Part shown: positions 1 to 7,453 of the stretch, one piece after another
Layout: each line of letters begins with the position of its first letter
Position numbering within the stretch: position 1 is the stretch's first letter
Source of the DNA: Pseudomonas fluorescens
GTDB lineage: Bacteria; Pseudomonadota; Gammaproteobacteria; Pseudomonadales; Pseudomonadaceae
Reading direction: 5' to 3'
Assembly (NCBI RefSeq): GCF_000730425.1
Contig: NZ_CP008896.1
Span: 4,588,001 to 4,652,000 of the forward strand
DNA: 64,000 nt
The notes under the pieces: generated by a model
What the model saw: only the letters and a program-made list of their open reading frames with translations
Told to the model about the DNA's origin: nothing
Databases searched by the model: none
Made by a program: the position numbers and the translations under genes

Positions 1-307
1 CCGGGTTGAACTCTGGTTCGCCGCCCAACTGTACGATGCGTTCGGCCAGGGTGTCGGCATGTTCCAGCTCCTGGTTGGCGTGCTCCAGGAACTCATCGGC
101 GGCGACGCTGGCCTTCAGGCCGTTGGCCATGAAGTAATGACGCTTGTAGCGCAAGACGCAGACCAGTTCGGTGGCCAGCGACTCGTTGAGCAGGCGCAGG
201 ATCTCTTCGCGGTCGGCGCTGTAGCCTTCGGTCACCGCGCCGTTTTCCACATTCTTGCGTGCACGTTCGCGAAGGGTACTTACGTCAGACAAATGCATGT
301 CGGTCAT
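1..307 (-). CDS. Ferritin-like (bacterioferritin-type) protein, N-terminal part only
   Basis: The reverse strand encodes 102 residues beginning MTDMHLSDVSTLRERARKN and running off the left edge, so the C-terminus is missing. It contains a ferritin-like helical segment (LATELVCVLRYKRHYF) and the metal-binding ExxH pattern in QELEHAD, as in bacterioferritin and Dps-related four-helix proteins that store iron or handle peroxide in the cytoplasm. A GAGGAGAAT ribosome site lies just upstream of the ATG at 305-307. It is divergent from the lipase gene, with a 177-base gap. Family assignment is good; whether it is a true haem-binding bacterioferritin cannot be decided from the fragment. Confidence 0.85.
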   Translation of the reverse strand, partial: MTDMHLSDVSTLRERARKNVENGAVTEGYSADREEILRLLNESLATELVCVLRYKRHYFMANGLKASVAADEFLEHANQELEHADTLAERIVQLGGEPEFNP

Positions 308-484
308 TTCATTCTCCTCAGGGCGACATCCGGGGTTGCGCCACACTCTCGTGATGTGATCACTCAAAGTTGTGAGTGCCGCGCGGCGCAAAAAGTTTTA
401 TCGGATGTCGTCGGGTGCCATATCGATTGCCCCAAGGCTGGTCTAGGATCAGCCCAATCGCCTCTCTCAAGGACGTTTACCCTC

Positions 485-1375
485 ATGCCGCAGACATTGG
501 CTACACGTTATCCCCTGGTTCTGGTGCCGGGCATGCTCGGGTTTGTGCGGCTGCTGCTGTACCCGTACTGGTACGGCATCGTCCCGGCCTTGCGTGCCGG
601 CGGGGCGCAGGTGTTTGCAGTGCAAGTGGCGCCGCTCAACTCCAGTGAGGTGCGCGGCGAGCAATTGCTGGTGCAGATCGAGCAGATACGCCGCCAGACC
701 GGCGCCGGCAAGGTCAACCTGATCGGCCATAGCCAGGGCTCGCTTACCGCCCGTTACGCGGCGGCCAAACGTCCGGAATGGGTGGCTTCGGTCACCTCGG
801 TGGCCGGGCCCAACCACGGTTCGGAACTGGCGGACTACCTGCACACCCATTACCCGGCCGACAGCGCCAAGGGCCGCATCATGAGTGCGCTGCTGCGCCT
901 GGTGGGGGCGTTGATGGGCCTGTTGGAAACCGGCTACCGCGGCCCGCGCTTTGCAGCGGATATCCACGCCTCCCATCAGTCGCTGACCAGCGAAGGGGTG
1001 GCACTGTTCAATCGCCAGTATCCCCAGGGCTTGCCAGATACTTGGGGCGGGCAGGGGCCCGAGGAAGTGGGGGGCGTGCGCTATTACTCCTGGTCCGGCA
1101 CCTTGCAGCCGGGCAAGACCGATCGCGGGCGCAACCTGCTGGACGGCACCCACCGCAGTTGCCGGCTGTTTGCACGGACCTTCGTCAGGGAGAAGGGCCA
1201 GTGCGACGGCATGGTCGGGCGCTATAGCTCACACCTGGGCACGGTGATCGGCGATGACTATGCGCTGGACCATTTTGATATCGTCAACCAGTCACTGGGC
1301 CTGGTGGGCAAGGGCGCCGAGCCGATTCGCCTGTTTGTCGAGCATGCCCGGCGGTTGAAGGCGGCCGGGGTCTAG
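485..1375 (+). CDS. Triacylglycerol lipase, alpha/beta hydrolase family I.1
   Basis: A 296-residue lipase. The nucleophile elbow GHSQG places Ser83, and Asp241 (QCDGMV) and His263 (ALDHFD) fit the catalytic triad with the spacing known for Pseudomonas family I.1 lipases. The oxyanion motif is VLVPGMLGF near residue 12. The protein starts directly at the mature domain with no Sec signal peptide, and no lipase foldase (lif) is adjacent, which resembles P. fragi-type lipases. The usual GRCSS segment reads GRYSS, so the conserved disulfide probably does not form. The ATG at 485 was chosen because the open frame upstream of it overlaps the ferritin-like gene on the other strand and shows no family similarity. 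Confidence 0.88.
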   Translation: MPQTLATRYPLVLVPGMLGFVRLLLYPYWYGIVPALRAGGAQVFAVQVAPLNSSEVRGEQLLVQIEQIRRQTGAGKVNLIGHSQGSLTARYAAAKRPEWVASVTSVAGPNHGSELADYLHTHYPADSAKGRIMSALLRLVGALMGLLETGYRGPRFAADIHASHQSLTSEGVALFNRQYPQGLPDTWGGQGPEEVGGVRYYSWSGTLQPGKTDRGRNLLDGTHRSCRLFARTFVREKGQCDGMVGRYSSHLGTVIGDDYALDHFDIVNQSLGLVGKGAEPIRLFVEHARRLKAAGV

Positions 1376-1390
1376 GCGCAAAAGGCTCCC

Positions 1391-1418
1391 TTGTAGGAGC
1401 CGGCTTGCCGGCGATAGC
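1391..1418. repeat. REP element, single (TGTAGGAGCCGGCTTGCC type)
   Basis: Imperfect palindrome beginning TGTAGGAGCCGGCTTGCCGG between the convergent lipase and EamA genes. It matches the two inverted copies at 27531-27605. It may also act as a bidirectional terminator. Confidence 0.7.
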
Positions 1419-1424
1419 CATCTG

Positions 1425-2303
1425 TCAGGCGACGCGCCTGACCGGTGTAGTCCACCGCTCCGACAAAATCACCCCGCCCAACGTCAGCACGCCCCCCACC
1501 AGGTGATACAGCGCCAACTGCTCCTTGAGCACCACCGCTGCGATCAACGCGGTGATCAACGGCAGCAGATTGAAAAACAGCGTGGTCCGGCTCGGTCCCA
1601 GGTTTTTGACCGAATGCATCCACGCCAGCGGCGCGATCATCGAGGCCAGCAGGCAGGCATACACCACCAGGCCAATGTTCGATGGGCCCAGGCCGACCTT
1701 GTCCGAGGCCAGGAACAGCGGAAACAGCACCACCACGGCCACCAGCACCTGCAAATACAGCAGCACCAGCGGCGGCAGGCGCAGCTGCCATTTTTTCAGC
1801 AGGGTGCTGTAGATCGCGTAGGCCAGGGTGGCCACCAGCATCATCGCATCGCCCAGGTTCACCCCGTGTTGCAGCAGCGCGCCGAGGCTGCCGGACGACA
1901 CCACCACCGCCACCCCGGCAAATGACAGCACTGCACCGGTCAGGGCGCCGAAGGTCAGGCGCTGGCCGAGGCTGATAATGGCTGCCGTCAGGGCCATCAA
2001 CGGCATCAGCGACAGGATGATCCCCATGTTGGTGGCGCTGGTCAGGCTCGCGGCGTAGTACGCCAGGCTCTGGTAGACCGCCATGCCCAGCACGCCGAGT
2101 ACGGCGATCTTGCCCAGGTTGGGGCGGATCAGCGCCCAGTTGGCCAGGACCGGCTTGAGCATGAACGGGGTAAACAGGAGGGCGGCCAGCAGCCAGCGAT
2201 AAAAACCGATCTCGGCCGGGAAAATCGAGCCCACGGCGAGTTTGTTGATCACGGTATTGCCGGCCCAGATAAAAATGGCCAACAGCGGATAAGCGTATTG
2301 CAT
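1425..2303 (-). CDS. EamA/DMT-family transporter
   Basis: A 292-residue inner-membrane protein with about ten hydrophobic helices in two EamA repeats, typical of the drug/metabolite transporter superfamily (amino-acid, metabolite or drug exporters such as RhtA and YdcZ relatives). It begins MQYAYPLLAIFIWAGNTV, a standard EamA first helix. It is divergent from an AraC-type regulator across a 97-base gap that holds a perfect palindrome, which suggests that the regulator controls it. The substrate cannot be read from the sequence. Confidence 0.9.
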   Translation of the reverse strand: MQYAYPLLAIFIWAGNTVINKLAVGSIFPAEIGFYRWLLAALLFTPFMLKPVLANWALIRPNLGKIAVLGVLGMAVYQSLAYYAASLTSATNMGIILSLMPLMALTAAIISLGQRLTFGALTGAVLSFAGVAVVVSSGSLGALLQHGVNLGDAMMLVATLAYAIYSTLLKKWQLRLPPLVLLYLQVLVAVVVLFPLFLASDKVGLGPSNIGLVVYACLLASMIAPLAWMHSVKNLGPSRTTLFFNLLPLITALIAAVVLKEQLALYHLVGGVLTLGGVILSERWTTPVRRVA

Positions 2304-2348
2304 TGCAAGGAACCAGGAACGTTAGTGAAGGGTGATTATCCTTTGTCT

Positions 2349-2372
2349 GGATCGAAGCCTATACTTCGATCC
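2349..2372. promoter_or_regulatory. Perfect inverted repeat, likely operator for the EamA/AraC pair
   Basis: Arms GGATCGAAG and CTTCGATCC pair perfectly around a 6-base spacer (CCTATA), between the divergent starts at 2303 and 2401. CTTTGT also occurs twice about 43 bases apart (2341 and 2384), a possible direct-repeat site of the kind AraC proteins bind. The role is inferred from position and symmetry. Confidence 0.5.
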
Positions 2373-2400
2373 GGTCAAGCCACCTTTGTATCCAGACAAC

Positions 2401-3189
2401 ATGTCCAAGACCTACATCAACCTGCCTGATTTCGACGTACTGCCGGCCCCGGTGTACTTTCGCTACTCGGAATTTGCCGCCGACAGCCGTGCCTCCCGCC
2501 ATCAGCATGCCTGGGGTTCCCTGGATTACTCGGCCCGTGGCGTGATGCGCTTTGAAGTGGACGGCAACCGGTTTATGTCGCCGCCGCAGTACGCGGTGTG
2601 GATTCCGCCCAACACTCAGCACAGTTCCTACAACGCCCAGGCGATTGTCTACCGCTCGGTGTACCTGGCGCCGTCGTTGTGCGAGCAATTGCCTACGCAG
2701 CCCTGCACCCTGACCATCAGCAACATCCTCAAGGCCATCCTCAGTGATTTTGCCGAACGCGACGTGAACATCCCGGCCAACGAGGCTGACGTGCGCCTGG
2801 CCCAAGTGCTGGTGGACCAACTGCGCCAGGCGCCGGTGCATGATTGTTTCCTGCCGTATGCCAGCAGCCCCGGCCTGCTCAGCGTGCTCGAAGGCATGCA
2901 GGCAGATCCCGGGGACAACCGCGCGCTGGCGCAGTGGGCGCAGCAGGTGCATGTCAGCGAGCGCACCCTGGCCCGACAATTTGTGCGCGAACTGGGCATG
3001 AGCTTTGGCGAGTGGCGCCAGCGCCTGCGCTTTCTCGCCGCCATTGAGGCGCTGGAAAGCAATCGCAGCGTGCAGGAAGTGGCGTTTGACCTGGGCTACA
3101 GCACCGCCTCGGCGTTTATCGCGATGTTCCAACGCCAGGCCGGCAGTACCCCGGAGCAGTATCGACGAATGAACCTACGTAGCAGGTGA
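2401..3189 (+). CDS. AraC-family transcriptional regulator
   Basis: A 262-residue protein. The N-terminal third is cupin-like (HQHAWGSLDYSARGVM, then PPQYAVWIPPNTQHSS), a sensor fold for small ligands. The C-terminal ~100 residues carry two helix-turn-helix segments (VHVSERTLARQFVRELGMSF and VQEVAFDLGYSTASAFIAMF) ending in the AraC signature GSTPEQYRR. An upstream in-frame GTG at 2332 would add 23 residues that overlap the palindrome; the ATG at 2401 (MSKTYINLPDFDV) is preferred. It is probably the local regulator of the divergent EamA transporter. Confidence 0.9.
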   Translation: MSKTYINLPDFDVLPAPVYFRYSEFAADSRASRHQHAWGSLDYSARGVMRFEVDGNRFMSPPQYAVWIPPNTQHSSYNAQAIVYRSVYLAPSLCEQLPTQPCTLTISNILKAILSDFAERDVNIPANEADVRLAQVLVDQLRQAPVHDCFLPYASSPGLLSVLEGMQADPGDNRALAQWAQQVHVSERTLARQFVRELGMSFGEWRQRLRFLAAIEALESNRSVQEVAFDLGYSTASAFIAMFQRQAGSTPEQYRRMNLRSR

Positions 3190-3260
3190 ACGTGTAACAG
3201 GCTTTGTCTACACTGCAGGGGAGGCCGCGCCCCTCGGCGTGGTAACAGGGAGAAAACTCC

Positions 3261-3560
3261 ATGAAGATGTTGCGTGTTCCGTTGTTGATGATCGGTCTGC
3301 TGCTCTGTTCCCAAGGGTTTGCGGCCACTGCCCAGCAAAACAAAATGACCACCTGCAATGCCGAAGCCTCCACCAAGACCTTGAAGGGCGACGAACGCAA
3401 GGCCTTTATGAAAACCTGCCTCTCGGCCCCGGCCGCCAACGACGCCAAGACCCTGACCCCGCAGCAGCAAAAGATGAAGGACTGCAACGCGTCGGCGAAA
3501 ACCAAGGCGCTGGCCGGCGATGCGCGTAAAACCTTTATGAGTACTTGCCTTAAAGGCTGA
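3261..3560 (+). CDS. psiF: PsiF-repeat periplasmic protein
   Basis: A 99-residue protein with a Sec signal peptide (MKMLRVPLLMIGLLLCSQGFA) followed by two PsiF repeats of similar sequence: NKMTTCNAEAS...GDERKAFMKTCL and QKMKDCNASAK...GDARKTFMSTCL, each with two cysteines. PsiF in E. coli is phosphate-starvation induced and of unknown function. A GGGAG ribosome site precedes the ATG. A tight REP hairpin follows 17 bases after the stop and probably ends the transcript. Confidence 0.9.
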   Translation: MKMLRVPLLMIGLLLCSQGFAATAQQNKMTTCNAEASTKTLKGDERKAFMKTCLSAPAANDAKTLTPQQQKMKDCNASAKTKALAGDARKTFMSTCLKG

Positions 3561-3576
3561 CCCGCTTAGATACCCA

Positions 3577-3605
3577 TGTGGGAGTGGGCAAGCCCGCTCC
3601 CACAG
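3577..3605. repeat. Short REP hairpin, probable psiF terminator
   Basis: Nearly perfect palindrome: TGTGGGAGTGGGC then AA then GCCCGCTCCCACA. One of the short hairpin forms also seen at 31306 and 60314. Confidence 0.75.
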
Positions 3606-3696
3606 GTGATAGCGTTCATTGCCATCAGACTTCTCGCTTGATTACCCCAAGGCTGGCAGACTGCCCATCCTTTAACGCCGTTCGTTTAGAGGCTGT

Positions 3697-4710
3697 ATGC
3701 CAACGTTTTCTTCGCGTCATGTGGTGTTGCTGGCCAGCTACATCATCATTTTCGGCGGTTTGTTACTGGTCCTGCCGTTAAAACTGCTGCCCAGCCTGTT
3801 GGCCGGCCTGTTGGTTTTCGAACTGGTCAACATGCTCACCCCGCAACTGCAGCGTCTGATCGAAGGCCGGCGTGCCCGCTGGCTGGCGGTGGCGTTGCTC
3901 GGCACAGTGATTGTCAGCGTGCTGACCCTGATCTTCGCCGGCGCCATCAGCTTCCTGCTGCACGAAGCGGAAAATCCCGGGGCCTCCCTGGACAAATTCA
4001 TGGGGGTGGTCGACCGCGCCCGCGGCCAACTGCCACCGTTCCTTGACGCCTACCTGCCGGCCAGCGCCGCCGAATTTCGCGTGGCCATCGGCGATTGGCT
4101 GAGCAAGCACCTGAGCGATCTGCAACTGGTCGGCAAAGACGCTGCCCACATGTTCGTGACCTTGCTGATCGGCATGGTCCTGGGTGCCATCATCGCCCTG
4201 CAACGAGTCCCCGACGTGACCAAGCGCAAGCCTCTGGCTGCCGCACTGTTCGATCGCCTGCACCTGTTGGTCCAGGCCTTTCGCAATATTGTCTTCGCGC
4301 AAATCAAAATCGCAGCGCTCAACACCCTCTTTACCGGGATCTTCCTCGCGGTGGTGCTACCGCTGGCGGGGATCCACCTGCCGCTGACCAAGACCCTGAT
4401 CGTCCTCACCTTCCTGCTGGGCTTGCTGCCGGTGATCGGCAACCTGATGTCCAACACCCTGATCACCATCGTCGCCCTGTCGTTGTCGATCTGGGTAGCG
4501 GTGGCGGCACTGGGTTACCTGATTGTGATCCACAAGGTCGAGTACTTCCTCAATGCACGCATTGTCGGTGGGCAGATCAGCGCCAAGTCCTGGGAGCTGC
4601 TGCTGGCGATGCTGGTGTTTGAAGCCGCATTCGGCCTGCCGGGGGTGGTGGCGGGGCCGATCTACTATGCGTATTTGAAGAGTGAGTTGAAGCTGGGCGG
4701 GATGGTCTGA
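3697..4710 (+). CDS. AI-2E family inner-membrane transporter
   Basis: A 337-residue polytopic membrane protein of the AI-2 exporter (PerM/YdiK/TqsA) superfamily. There is an N-terminal hydrophobic cluster (residues ~8-40), a helix near 65-90, a soluble stretch (~95-150) and a block of helices from ~155 to the end, including the family segment LLGLLPVIGNLMSNTLI and the C-terminal FGLPGVVAGPIYYAYLK. Members export signalling molecules or ions; substrate unknown here. It is flanked by REP elements on both sides, so it is probably monocistronic. Confidence 0.88.
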   Translation: MPTFSSRHVVLLASYIIIFGGLLLVLPLKLLPSLLAGLLVFELVNMLTPQLQRLIEGRRARWLAVALLGTVIVSVLTLIFAGAISFLLHEAENPGASLDKFMGVVDRARGQLPPFLDAYLPASAAEFRVAIGDWLSKHLSDLQLVGKDAAHMFVTLLIGMVLGAIIALQRVPDVTKRKPLAAALFDRLHLLVQAFRNIVFAQIKIAALNTLFTGIFLAVVLPLAGIHLPLTKTLIVLTFLLGLLPVIGNLMSNTLITIVALSLSIWVAVAALGYLIVIHKVEYFLNARIVGGQISAKSWELLLAMLVFEAAFGLPGVVAGPIYYAYLKSELKLGGMV

Positions 4711-4734
4711 GGATTGAGGGGGCCTGGACTGGCC

Positions 4735-4823
4735 CTTTCGCGAGCAAGCCCGCTCCCACATTTAGACTGCATTCCCAAGGTGGAACTCGGTCTAGATGTG
4801 GGAGCGGGCTTGCTCGCGAAGGG
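4735..4823. repeat. REPIN: two inverted REP copies (GTGGGAGCGGGCTTGCTC type)
   Basis: The left copy ends in CCGCTCCCACA and the right copy begins TGTGGGAGCGGGC, in inverted orientation around a ~40-base interior. It lies between convergent genes (AI-2E permease and Hsp70), where it can form a long hairpin and end both transcripts. Confidence 0.8.
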
Positions 4824-4846
4824 CGCACCACGGTTTTAACTAAAGA

Positions 4847-6115
4847 TCAGTAGCCGTAACGCTTGCTGGCCTCGATCGCCAGCCCGCTGCCGATGCTGCC
4901 GAAGATGTTGCCTTCGACATGCCGGGCATTGGGCAGCATCGCCGCAATGCTCTGGCGCAGGGCCGGGATGCCGCTGGAACCGCCGGTGAAGAACACCGTA
5001 TCGACCTGGGCCACGTCCACCGAGGCATCGTCCAGCAGGTGGGTCACGCTGTTGCGCACCCGCTCCAGCAGGTTGTCGATGGAGGATTCGAACAGGGCGC
5101 GGCTCAGTTCTACGCTCAGGCCTGCTTCTACCCGGTCCAGCAGCACATGGCGGTTGTCGTCGTGGGTGAGTTGGATCTTGGTCTCTTCCACTTCCATCGC
5201 CAGCCAGTGGCCGGCGCGTTGCTCGATCAACTTGAACAGGCGGTCGATGCCACCGGTGTCTTCGATGTCGTAGCGCATGCTGCCCAGCGCAATCTGGGAT
5301 TTTTGCGAGTACACCGAGTTGATGGTGTGCCAGGTGGCCAGGTTCATGTGGTGGCTGGTGGGCATGTAGGCGCCGCTTTTCATGCGGCTGCCGTAGCCGA
5401 ACAGCGGCATCATGCCGGCCAGCGAGAGCTGTTTGTCGAAGTCGGTACCGCCGATGTGCACGCCGCCGGTGGCGAGGATGTCGTCATGACGGTTGTCATG
5501 CTTGCGCCGTTCCGGCGACAGGCGCACCAGGGAGAAATCGGACGTACCACCACCGATGTCGACAATCAGCACCAGCTCTTCTTTTTCGATGGTGGACTCG
5601 TAGTCGAAGGCCGCGGCAATCGGTTCGTACTGGAACGAGACTTCCTTGAAGCCCAGCTTGCGGGCCACGTCCACCAGGGTGTCTTCGGCCTCTTTGTCGG
5701 CCATTGGGTCGTCGTCGACGAAAAAGACCGGGCGGCCCAGTACCACTTCTTCGAACTCACGGCTGGCGGTGGCTTCGGCGCGGTGCTTGAGTTGGCCGAT
5801 AAACAGGCCCAACAGGTCCTTGAAGGGCATGGCCGTACCCAGCACGCTGGTGTCGTGCTTGATCAGCTTGGAGCCCAACAGGCTCTTGAGCGAACGCATC
5901 AGGCGGCCTTCGTAGCCTTCCAGGTACTCGTGCAACGCCAGGCGGCCGTAGACCGGGCGGCGCTCTTCGAAGTTGAAGAACACCACCGAGGGCAGGGTGA
6001 TCTTGTCGTCCTCCAGCGCGATAAGCGTTTCCATGCCGGGGCGGATCCAGCCGACAGTGGAGTTGGACGTGCCGAAGTCAATGCCGCAGGCACGGGCTGG
6101 GGATGGGTTGTTCAT
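4847..6115 (-). CDS. yegD: Hsp70-family chaperone, YegD-like
   Basis: A 422-residue protein made essentially of the Hsp70 ATPase fold: phosphate-1 loop CGIDFGTSNSTVGW at the N-terminus, the segment VLIVDIGGGTSDFSL, and the C-terminal adenosine motif FFTGGSSGIPALRQ. It lacks the ~200-residue substrate-binding and lid domains of DnaK, as in E. coli YegD. The start at MNNPSPARACGID was preferred to an in-frame upstream ATG at 6160 because the ATPase fold begins immediately after it. It lies head to head with the J-domain gene cbpA, which suggests joint heat-shock function. Confidence 0.9.
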   Translation of the reverse strand: MNNPSPARACGIDFGTSNSTVGWIRPGMETLIALEDDKITLPSVVFFNFEERRPVYGRLALHEYLEGYEGRLMRSLKSLLGSKLIKHDTSVLGTAMPFKDLLGLFIGQLKHRAEATASREFEEVVLGRPVFFVDDDPMADKEAEDTLVDVARKLGFKEVSFQYEPIAAAFDYESTIEKEELVLIVDIGGGTSDFSLVRLSPERRKHDNRHDDILATGGVHIGGTDFDKQLSLAGMMPLFGYGSRMKSGAYMPTSHHMNLATWHTINSVYSQKSQIALGSMRYDIEDTGGIDRLFKLIEQRAGHWLAMEVEETKIQLTHDDNRHVLLDRVEAGLSVELSRALFESSIDNLLERVRNSVTHLLDDASVDVAQVDTVFFTGGSSGIPALRQSIAAMLPNARHVEGNIFGSIGSGLAIEASKRYGY

Positions 6116-6212
6116 GTCTAACAGGTTCCGGTTAAAAAACGGCCGCGCAGTGTATGTCACCCGCGCGCAGATGCGTAGGCCGACTATCCGCTAAATACAG
6201 CAGACTTGTTAC

Positions 6213-6238
6213 CTTGAAAGGTCGGCTCTTTGCCCCCA
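6213..6238 (+). promoter_or_regulatory. Candidate sigma-32 (RpoH) promoter for cbpA
   Basis: CTTGAAA (6213-6219) and CCCCCA (6233-6238) are 13 bases apart, close to the RpoH consensus CTTGAAA-N11-16-CCCCAT. It points toward cbpA, leaving a leader of about 140 bases. Sequence match and heat-shock context support it; no measured start site. Confidence 0.55.
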
Positions 6239-6387
6239 ACTCCTGTGCATACGGTTGGTGGCTGTCGAAAGGATCAAGTTTGTCCTGCAAGCCGCCGATG
6301 ATTTTCTGACGCACCTCGAACCGCCTCGCACTGCCCAGGCAGGCAGGGCCCGACTGTGCGATCTCGATAACGGATGGTGATGCCCCC

Positions 6388-7326
6388 ATGGATTTCAAAG
6401 ACTATTACAAGATTCTTGGTGTCGAGCCGACGGCCGATGACAAGCAGATCAAGGCCGCTTATCGCAAGCTGGCCCGTAAGTATCATCCCGACGTCAGCAA
6501 GGAAAAGGACGCGGAAGCCAAGTTCAAGGATGCTTCGGAAGCGTATGAGGCGTTGAAAAGCGCCGACAAGCGCGCCGAATACGACGAATTGCGCCGCTAT
6601 GGCCAGCACGGTCAGCCCTTCCAGGGGCCGCCAGGCTGGCAGAGCCGTGGCGGGTTTGACGGTGGCCAGGATACTGGCGACTTTTCGGACTTCTTCAGTT
6701 CGATCTTCGGCTCCCGTGGCAATGGTTTTGGTGGCGCTCAAGGGCGCAGCCCAGGCCGTCGCGGCCAGGATGTGGAGATGGAGCTGCCGGTGTTCCTCGA
6801 AGAGACGCTGTCCACCGAGTCCAAGGCGATCAGCTTCCAGGTACCGCAATACAATGCGGCAGGCCAGCACGTGAGCAACACCACCAAGAGCCTGAATGTG
6901 AAGATCCCGGCCGGTGTGGCCGATGGTGAACGGATCCGCCTCAAGGGCCAGGGCGCACCGGGGGTTGGCGGTGGCGCCAATGGCGACCTGTACCTGATCA
7001 TCCGTTTTGCCCCCCATCCGAAGTTCGAGGTGGAAGGCGAAAACCTGGTGATTACCTTGCCACTGGCGCCGTGGGAATTGGCGCTCGGTGCGGAAGTGGC
7101 GGTGCCGACCCTCACGGGCAAGATCAACCTCAAGGTGCCGGCCGGCAGCCAGAATGGCCAGCGCATGCGCGCCAAGGGCCATGGCTTGCTGAACAAGGCC
7201 GGGCAGCGCGGTTACTTGTATGTGCAGCTCAAGGCGGTGATGCCAAAAAGCGCGGATGAGGAGGTCAAGGCGTTGTGGCAGGAGCTGGCGCGCAAGGCTG
7301 CGTTCAACCCGCGCGAGCAGTTCTGA
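6388..7326 (+). CDS. cbpA: Curved DNA-binding protein CbpA, DnaJ-class co-chaperone
   Basis: A 312-residue type II J-protein. The J domain is residues 1-70 with the HPD motif ([15 protein letters not shown]). A Gly/Phe-rich linker follows (~75-125: [18 protein letters not shown]), then two beta-rich C-terminal substrate-binding domains (~130-300), with no zinc finger, matching CbpA. It stimulates DnaK and binds curved DNA in the nucleoid. In many gammaproteobacteria cbpA is followed by its inhibitor cbpM; here no cbpM reading frame follows, only a 127-base gap before the large effector gene. Confidence 0.93.
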   Translation: MDFKDYYKILGVEPTADDKQIKAAYRKLARKYHPDVSKEKDAEAKFKDASEAYEALKSADKRAEYDELRRYGQHGQPFQGPPGWQSRGGFDGGQDTGDFSDFFSSIFGSRGNGFGGAQGRSPGRRGQDVEMELPVFLEETLSTESKAISFQVPQYNAAGQHVSNTTKSLNVKIPAGVADGERIRLKGQGAPGVGGGANGDLYLIIRFAPHPKFEVEGENLVITLPLAPWELALGAEVAVPTLTGKINLKVPAGSQNGQRMRAKGHGLLNKAGQRGYLYVQLKAVMPKSADEEVKALWQELARKAAFNPREQF

Positions 7327-7373
7327 TCCGCTAGCGTCAAGAGGCATCGGGCGGAGTGATGATTTGGCAGGCG

Positions 7374-7418
7374 CTATCGAACAACTATATGTGCTTTAAG
7401 CGCGAGTTCGTTCGATAG
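7374..7418. promoter_or_regulatory. Large inverted repeat between cbpA and the effector gene
   Basis: CTATCGAACAACT (7374-7386) pairs with AGTTCGTTCGATAG (7405-7418) with one bulged base, around an 18-base A/T-richer loop. It lies 48 bases after cbpA and 35 before the next start. No U-run follows, so it could be an operator for the effector gene or a factor-dependent terminator. Confidence 0.45.
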
Positions 7419-7453
7419 GCTGAAGGCTTATGTCTGTTCACGGATGAGCCTAA

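Noticed and set aside
59-484. N-terminal extension of the lipase frame
   Set aside because: It runs antisense through the ferritin-like gene, shows no lipase similarity, and the ATG at 485 gives the standard mature domain.
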